Part shown: one piece after another, positions 42,934 through 47,865 of the stretch
Position numbering within the stretch: the stretch's first letter is position 1
How the letters are laid out: each line of letters starts with the position of its first letter
Origin: Paratissierella segnis
GTDB lineage: Bacteria > Bacillota > Clostridia > Tissierellales > Tissierellaceae
Length of the DNA: 47,865 nt
NCBI RefSeq assembly: GCF_014385195.1
Contig: NZ_JACRTG010000015.1
Span: 1-47,865 of the forward strand
Direction: 5' to 3'
Made by a program: the position numbers and the translations under genes
Notes under the pieces: model-generated
The model's database searches: none
What the model saw: the letters and a program-made list of their open reading frames with translations, nothing else
What the model was told of the DNA's origin: nothing

Positions 42934-44172
42934 ATGAAAGATAAGATTCTTAAACAAATTACAGATTATTATTTGAATTCAAGAGATTTCAATGGATTTC
43001 CATTATATAATTTTGACAAAAACTATACTGATTTGATTTGTCAGTTAATTGATGAAGATAAGGTAGAGGTATTATCTTCTGCATTCGTTTTAAACCCACA
43101 TATAAAAACATTGAGATTAAATATTGATAAGGAAGAACAGAAAAAAGAGGTTATTAATAAATGTGACTCAGTTGTCTTATATCCTACAGAAAAATATCTA
43201 AAATCATTAAATATAAACAGTGAAAAGCCTTTTACAAAGATGCTTTTAGATGGACAAGAACAATTAAAGATATTATTTTTTAATATAGAAATATTAGAAT
43301 CATATTTTCAAGACCCGAGATACGAAGTATTTTGGTCTGATTATAGAGGAAGTATTGTTGTTGCTGATGAATTTTATGATGATAACTTAGAAGGCGAATA
43401 TATAAAGGATTTTGGATTAGGTTATCATAAAGAAAAGTTATATGAAGAAAGAGTGGTAGGAGTTTTTCTAGGAGACTTAGCAGACCTTTCACTTAATGCA
43501 CAACTTAAATGGAAAATAAATTATTTAGACCATCAACAAGATTATTTTATAAATGGAGGTTTTTATAAGAACTTAATTTTAGGGGAATGGGTAGATGAAG
43601 TGTCAATTTATGATGCTGTTCTAGATGAAATGATAGTTATAAATAATATGTGTGAAAATATGGATATTCCACATTTATTTAATAAAATATATAAGCCACA
43701 TACATTCGAAAAACCAGAAGATTATAGGATAATGTTTCTTCCAACCCTTAAAAATTACTATGGTTTCATGTTAGCGCTTGAAAAAATAATTGTACATAAT
43801 ATTAATTACAAAACTTTTACAACTGTCGCTAGATTTATAAAACCAGTAGAACGAAAAGATGATAAAGGAAATTTAAAGAGAAGTTTGCAAATGATGTCGG
43901 AATGGTTAAAACAAAATATTAGAACTAGTGAGAATATAGATGAACTGATTATAAATCCTTTAAAATCCATTAGAAAAATTAGACAAGTTCCTGCACATGA
44001 AATATATTCTAATCAATATGATAAATCATTATTAAAAAAACAAAATGAAATGATACTAGAAACATATAAAGCAATAAGGAGTATAAGATTATTTTTTGTT
44101 AATTATCCAGGGAATAGGGACATAAAGGTACCAGAATATCTTATAACAGGAGAAAATATAAGAGTATATTAG
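42934..44172 (+). CDS. Hypothetical protein with HEPN-like R-x4-H motif
   Basis: 412 residues; the ATG at 42934 lies 6-7 nt after GGGGAGG (in-frame ATGs at 42898 and 42901 have no such site). Largely helical. Near residue 365 the sequence SIRKIRQVPAHEIYSNQYD contains R-QVPA-H, fitting the HEPN ribonuclease signature, followed by two helices (NEMILETYKAIRSIRLFFVN). It is 58 bp upstream of a protein kinase in the same direction, with a dedicated promoter. First gene of the probable Tn7 cargo. An abortive-infection effector is plausible; the nuclease role is inference. Confidence 0.5.
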   Translation: MKDKILKQITDYYLNSRDFNGFPLYNFDKNYTDLICQLIDEDKVEVLSSAFVLNPHIKTLRLNIDKEEQKKEVINKCDSVVLYPTEKYLKSLNINSEKPFTKMLLDGQEQLKILFFNIEILESYFQDPRYEVFWSDYRGSIVVADEFYDDNLEGEYIKDFGLGYHKEKLYEERVVGVFLGDLADLSLNAQLKWKINYLDHQQDYFINGGFYKNLILGEWVDEVSIYDAVLDEMIVINNMCENMDIPHLFNKIYKPHTFEKPEDYRIMFLPTLKNYYGFMLALEKIIVHNINYKTFTTVARFIKPVERKDDKGNLKRSLQMMSEWLKQNIRTSENIDELIINPLKSIRKIRQVPAHEIYSNQYDKSLLKKQNEMILETYKAIRSIRLFFVNYPGNRDIKVPEYLITGENIRVY

Positions 44173-44230
44173 TTAATATAAAGTTAAAGAAGCAATCCTG
44201 ATATTAGAATGTAGAATAAATGGGGGATTT

Positions 44231-46537
44231 ATGTTGAATATAAAAGAAGGGTCAGTAATAGCATCAAAATACAAAGTAATTAAAAAGATAGGTACCGGTG
44301 GTAATGGAACAGTATATAAAGTTGTTAGTTTAAATGATGAAAATAACATTTTTGCATTAAAAATTATAAATTTAAATTACGGTAAATATTACAATAGAAA
44401 ATATTCATATTCTGATTGTAAGAATTATGAGCGTAAAAAATATGCAAGGTTTTGTGATGAAATTAAAGTAGTACAGAAGTACCAAGATAAAGTCAAAGGT
44501 ATATTACCTATTTACGATTTATACGTACCTAAGGAACCTTCGGAAGATAACTTTCCTTGGTATACTATGCCAATTGCAGTGGAAATGAGTGAGAAATTAA
44601 AAGAATATTCTTTTGAACAAAAGATAGCGAGTATCTTTGAAATTGCTAAAATTTTAGAGAAATTACATAGTAAAGAAATAGCACATAGAGATATAAAACC
44701 CAATAATATATATTTTTATAAGAATGGATGGTATTTAAGTGATTTTGGTTTAGTTTCATATCCAGGTAAAAAGGCATTAACTAATGCCAAGGAAGCGATA
44801 GGGCCTAAAAAACCAAATACCATAGCACCAGAAATGAGAGAGGATTCCAAAAATGCTAACCCGTTATGTGCAGATATTTATTCATTGGCAAAAACATTGT
44901 GGATGATACTTACTAACAAAGATATTGCATTTGGAGGACAATATAATCATAAAAATAAAGGTATATCTTTAGGACAATATATTAAAAGAGAGTATTTAGT
45001 TACTTTGCATGAAATTCTAACAGTATGTACATTAGATATTCCAGGGGAAAGACCGACAGCAGAACAGTTAGTAAATTTATTGCAAGAGTGGTTTGAGATA
45101 AAGAATGATTTCAGCAAAAGATGTAGAAAAGAATGGGATTTTATTATTAAAGAGGTAACTCCTTATACTCCAGAAACAATTGTATGGTCTAATATTGAAG
45201 AAATAGTAAAGGTGCTTGATTTAGTTAGCCAAACAAAATCTTATAACCATATGTTTTTACCGTCAGATGGGGGATTAGACTTAAATGGATGCATACTTTC
45301 TCGGAAACAAGGTTTTATAGAATTGAACGAAGATGGCTATATAACATTAGTAAAGCCTAAACGATTATATATGGAGATATTTGGATACTATCAATGGAAC
45401 TACTTTTTATTGGAAACCGAACAATTACCGCCTTGTGGTTTATATGAATATGATAATGCTGATGATGTATATGAAGAATGTGTACTAGAAATAGAACCTG
45501 ATGTATATATTGAACCTTATCACTTGAACTATGGGACCTATAATGGTATAAAGTTACCTGATAATGCAAGGAAAATATATTTTGGTTTAAAGGGTAATTA
45601 TGTCATTTTCCCTAAAGATTCATATTACAACTTTAATATGAAGAGTTATAATGCCTTGCAAACAGAATATGAAACCCCATTAAAATTTAAGAATTTTATT
45701 AAAGAAACTATAAAATTCTTAAGATGGAAAGAAGATAACCCTGAAAAATATGATAAATTAATGAACAAGAAGAAAAGAGAAGAAGAAAAAGAAAGGCAAG
45801 AATGGATTGCTCTTCATAACAAAGAGGAAAATCAATTATTAAATTATATTCAAAAATTTAAATTAACAAGAAATGATTGCAATAGAAAAGATAAAGATAC
45901 GAGATTTGAATATACTGTAAGTGTACAGATAATAGCAAGTTTTGAACTTTACTTAAACGTCGATGGAATATTAAGAGTTAAAGAAGATTTATGGGACTTT
46001 GAAAGTTTGATTAACGGGACAGATAGGAAAAAGGATTATTACAAGTTCTATGACTTTGAAGAAGCAAAAATATGTTCTACTGAAATTAAAAAGTATTTAG
46101 ATATTTCACTTGCAAACTTACATACCATTAGTAATGAAGCAGATTGTCATATTGATATGAAAAGGTTAATGGGACCAAGGCATTTGTTTACAAAGGAAGA
46201 AATTATTGAAGCATTAAAGAAAGGAAATGATAATTACTATAATAGGCTAGTGATTAATAAAGATGGATATATAGAACTTATTCAACCAAAAGAAGTTGAA
46301 TATCTTGAGATTTTCAAATACCCTGTATTAGGCTATGAATTTCCTGCAAAAAATAATATGGTTGGAGAGACAGCACCAATAGATAGATATATAGAAGATG
46401 TGTATCTATTAATGTTAGATGCGTGGTACGAGCATTTGAGATGTGGAGAAAATGAATGCTTATCAGATTATGTAAGTCTAAGCCAAGAAGAACTGTTAAA
46501 AGAAATAAATTGCGAATTAAATAAATACACTTTGTAA
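44231..46537 (+). CDS. Ser/Thr protein kinase with long C-terminal domain
   Basis: 768 residues, ATG after GGGGG. A complete Hanks-type kinase fills 1-290: Gly loop IGTGGNGTVYKV (20-31), Lys44 (FALKII), HRDIKPNN (152-159), SDFGL (170-174), APEM and DIYSLAKTLW. No membrane segment, so it is cytosolic. Residues 300-768 are an unrecognised region with repeated GYI-x-L-[IV]-x-P-K blocks (DGYITLVKPK near 370; DGYIELIQPK near 670), suggesting a duplicated domain, and a basic coiled coil (NKKKREEEKERQEW). It follows the HEPN-motif gene. Kinases in defence islands modify host translation or partner toxins; that role is inferred. Confidence 0.85.
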   Translation: MLNIKEGSVIASKYKVIKKIGTGGNGTVYKVVSLNDENNIFALKIINLNYGKYYNRKYSYSDCKNYERKKYARFCDEIKVVQKYQDKVKGILPIYDLYVPKEPSEDNFPWYTMPIAVEMSEKLKEYSFEQKIASIFEIAKILEKLHSKEIAHRDIKPNNIYFYKNGWYLSDFGLVSYPGKKALTNAKEAIGPKKPNTIAPEMREDSKNANPLCADIYSLAKTLWMILTNKDIAFGGQYNHKNKGISLGQYIKREYLVTLHEILTVCTLDIPGERPTAEQLVNLLQEWFEIKNDFSKRCRKEWDFIIKEVTPYTPETIVWSNIEEIVKVLDLVSQTKSYNHMFLPSDGGLDLNGCILSRKQGFIELNEDGYITLVKPKRLYMEIFGYYQWNYFLLETEQLPPCGLYEYDNADDVYEECVLEIEPDVYIEPYHLNYGTYNGIKLPDNARKIYFGLKGNYVIFPKDSYYNFNMKSYNALQTEYETPLKFKNFIKETIKFLRWKEDNPEKYDKLMNKKKREEEKERQEWIALHNKEENQLLNYIQKFKLTRNDCNRKDKDTRFEYTVSVQIIASFELYLNVDGILRVKEDLWDFESLINGTDRKKDYYKFYDFEEAKICSTEIKKYLDISLANLHTISNEADCHIDMKRLMGPRHLFTKEEIIEALKKGNDNYYNRLVINKDGYIELIQPKEVEYLEIFKYPVLGYEFPAKNNMVGETAPIDRYIEDVYLLMLDAWYEHLRCGENECLSDYVSLSQEELLKEINCELNKYTL

Positions 46538-46577
46538 AAAAATAAAACAATTAAGAAGAGACTTTAGGAGGGGGAGT

Positions 46578-46868
46578 ATGAACGATAAAAGGTATAGGGG
46601 GTTTTTGGAAGGAGAAGGCTTGACTAATAAAGCAATTAATTCAAGAATAACAAGAGCAAATAGGGTTGAAAGAGAATTTAATGTTGATTTAGATATATTA
46701 GTGCAGAACCAAACAGAAATGATTATACTACGACAAAGGATATATGAGAAATATGGAAACAAAGGAAGCATACCTGGTAATTTATATAATGCAGTTACGA
46801 AATACTATAAATGTATAAATGGAACTGAGATGGAGAGGATAACACGATTTATGAACAGAGAAGGATAA
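46578..46868 (+). CDS. Small helical protein (96 aa)
   Basis: An ATG after GGAGGGGG. The sequence FLEGEGLTNKAINSRITRAN then VEREFNVDLD resembles the SAM-like core-binding segment at the start of tyrosine recombinases or the small helical domain found in front of restriction proteins. Only 96 residues and no catalytic part, so it may be a truncated gene or a stand-alone domain. It trails the kinase by 40 bp and is possibly co-transcribed. Confidence 0.45.
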   Translation: MNDKRYRGFLEGEGLTNKAINSRITRANRVEREFNVDLDILVQNQTEMIILRQRIYEKYGNKGSIPGNLYNAVTKYYKCINGTEMERITRFMNREG

Positions 46869-47580
46869 AAAGTAATTGGGGTTAATAAGGTGACAAATAT
46901 TATTGTTAAAAAATATTATACGTCTTTATTTAGTATAAAAATTGAATAGATAGTATTTATCAAAAGAGCCTTAACACGCCCTTGTTTTTTAATTAGATTT
47001 AAAATATAATAAACATAAAATGGGAAGACAGTAATATACTTAATCCTTACCCCTTATCCCTGTATCTATGTCTCCATCAAATAAAGTACTATCATTATGC
47101 AAATTCATTTTAAAATGCAAATAAAGTAGTATTAGGAAACATGGTTTATTAGGGATTAGGAATCTCGGGTAAGCCATGTTTTTTTATTAGAAGTTTGCAA
47201 GGGATAGAGAAAAGGAGACAAGGCTAAAAGTCAGATAAATCAATGAATTGAAAGATTGAATGGATAAGAAAATGGAAGAATAAATGGACAAAATCTCCCC
47301 TTATCCCTAGTTCCTAAATCCTATTATTTCCTCAATCCTAATAGAACTTTATTTTCATTTTTTGCCCTGATTTTTAAGAAATATAAGTACTTTAGTGGTG
47401 CAGGTTCAAGGATTAAGAAATTAAATGGATAAATGGAAAAGAATAACAAGCCAGTAGTATCAAGGGTTTGAGGGGTGTTGGTGAGAGAACTTTATTTGAA
47501 AAAGGTGAGGAGTTTGTTTGATGAACACAATTCACAATTCACAATGCACAATTCACAATGCACAATGCACAATGCACAAT
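46869..47580. other. Repeat-rich intergenic region
   Basis: No gene is supported over 710 bp. It holds a terminator-type hairpin (47137-47148 AAACATGGTTTA with 47170-47181 TAAGCCATGTTT, then T-run), several blocks of GGGATAAGG/CCTTATCCC-like motifs (about 47041-47060, 47150-47160, 47295-47345, 47407-47420) and a heptamer tandem repeat at 47526-47581. The far end of the Tn7-like element could lie here, but I could not identify it. Confidence 0.6.
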
Positions 47581-47581
47581 T
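47526..47581. repeat. Heptamer tandem repeat CACAAT(T/G)
   Basis: Eight consecutive copies of CACAATT or CACAATG (pattern T, T, G, T, G, G, G, T). Pure 7-bp periodicity; no coding frame is convincing. It abuts the stop of the reverse-strand gene at the window edge. Confidence 0.95.
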
Positions 47582-47865
47582 TAAAAGATAGTGAAGTTGG
47601 ACCAGTTTGCAAAGTTCATTGGAGTGTTTGTGTCTTTAAACGTAGGTACAAAATCATCCGCAACGTTTAGAAATATAATTACATAGCCTTCTTGTTCGGC
47701 TTTTATCTTAATATCTTTAGTGTCAAATTTTTGATAGTCAACATACTTTTCATCCTTGTCCCAATAATATACTTGCCACTCCCAAGCATTGATTTTATTT
47801 CCTGCTCCTTTTAAAGATGCATCTGACACTTCAATTTCTTTTCCAACCGGTATTGTAGCCTCTCT
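47581..47865 (-). CDS. Partial gene, C-terminal part of a hypothetical protein
   Basis: The reverse-strand frame is open from the window edge (EATIPVGKEIEVSDASLKGA) to a stop at 47581, giving the last 94 residues. The beta-rich, aromatic, acidic sequence (NAWEWQVYYWDKDEKYVDYQ, then GYVIIFLNVADDFVPTF) looks like an extracellular or surface beta-sandwich domain. An internal GTG at 47829 could be mistaken for the start. The family is not recognised. Confidence 0.6.
   Translation of the reverse strand, partial: REATIPVGKEIEVSDASLKGAGNKINAWEWQVYYWDKDEKYVDYQKFDTKDIKIKAEQEGYVIIFLNVADDFVPTFKDTNTPMNFANWSNFTIF

Noticed and set aside
46578..46868. Tyrosine recombinase
   Set aside because: Only a SAM-like helical segment is present; no catalytic R, HxxR or Y residues.
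47526..47581. CRISPR or origin iterons
   Set aside because: Pure 7-bp tandem units without spacers, and no replication gene nearby.

Overview
The window is AT-rich (roughly one third G+C by eye). Nearly every gene has a strong AAGGAGG-type ribosome-binding site, and GTG and TTG starts are common. Together with a SpoVS-like gene and the family content, this points to a low-GC, probably spore-forming member of the Firmicutes (Clostridia-like); I cannot name a species. Almost everything in it is accessory DNA: defence genes, recombinases, small hypothetical genes and degraded fragments.

Layout. 1-2.4 kb: a direct-repeat block, a SpoVS/Alba-like gene behind a structured leader, and a GGDEF gene. 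2.4-6 kb: small hypothetical genes, a gene remnant and a large protein ending in a HEPN-type R-x4-H motif. 6.1-15.8 kb: a complete type I restriction-modification operon, hsdM-hsdS-[DUF262/DUF1524, GmrSD-like]-hsdR, followed by an ADP-ribosyltransferase-like gene and two decayed genes. 15.9-19.6 kb: a coiled-coil DUF2325-like gene, a DUF1444/YtpQ-like gene and small genes. 20.1-21.9 kb: an autoregulated XRE / ImmA-IrrE peptidase / PIN operon. 22.4-26.0 kb: a plasmid-like module with a serine resolvase and its predicted res site, and a primase-like replication protein with iterons. The primase sits between two near-identical 58-bp palindromes, and the whole module lies between 62-bp direct repeats. 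26.1-27.0 kb: a tyrosine recombinase. 27.2-34.2 kb: an SF2 helicase with a nuclease-like C-terminus, a PHP-domain plus SMC-like ATPase (Ppl/TrlF-like) and a ten-segment membrane protein. 36.4-42.7 kb: a Tn7-like transposition operon tnsA-tnsB-tnsC-tniQ. 42.9-46.9 kb: its probable cargo, a HEPN-motif protein paired with a Ser/Thr protein kinase plus a small helical protein. 47.6 kb to the edge: the end of a gene running out of the window.

How the parts fit. Several independent mobile units appear to have stacked into a defence island. The most striking observation is that TnsA is well conserved overall but has lost two of its three catalytic residues (Gln and Thr where Tn7 has E63 and D114), while TnsB keeps its full DDE triad. 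Such an element should cut only the 3' strands and move by a copy-in/cointegrate route, which would need a resolvase or homologous recombination to finish. Also notable: two neighbouring defence-type genes (PHP-ATPase and membrane protein) can each be joined to a short upstream reading frame by a -1 shift at a correctly phased slippery heptamer.
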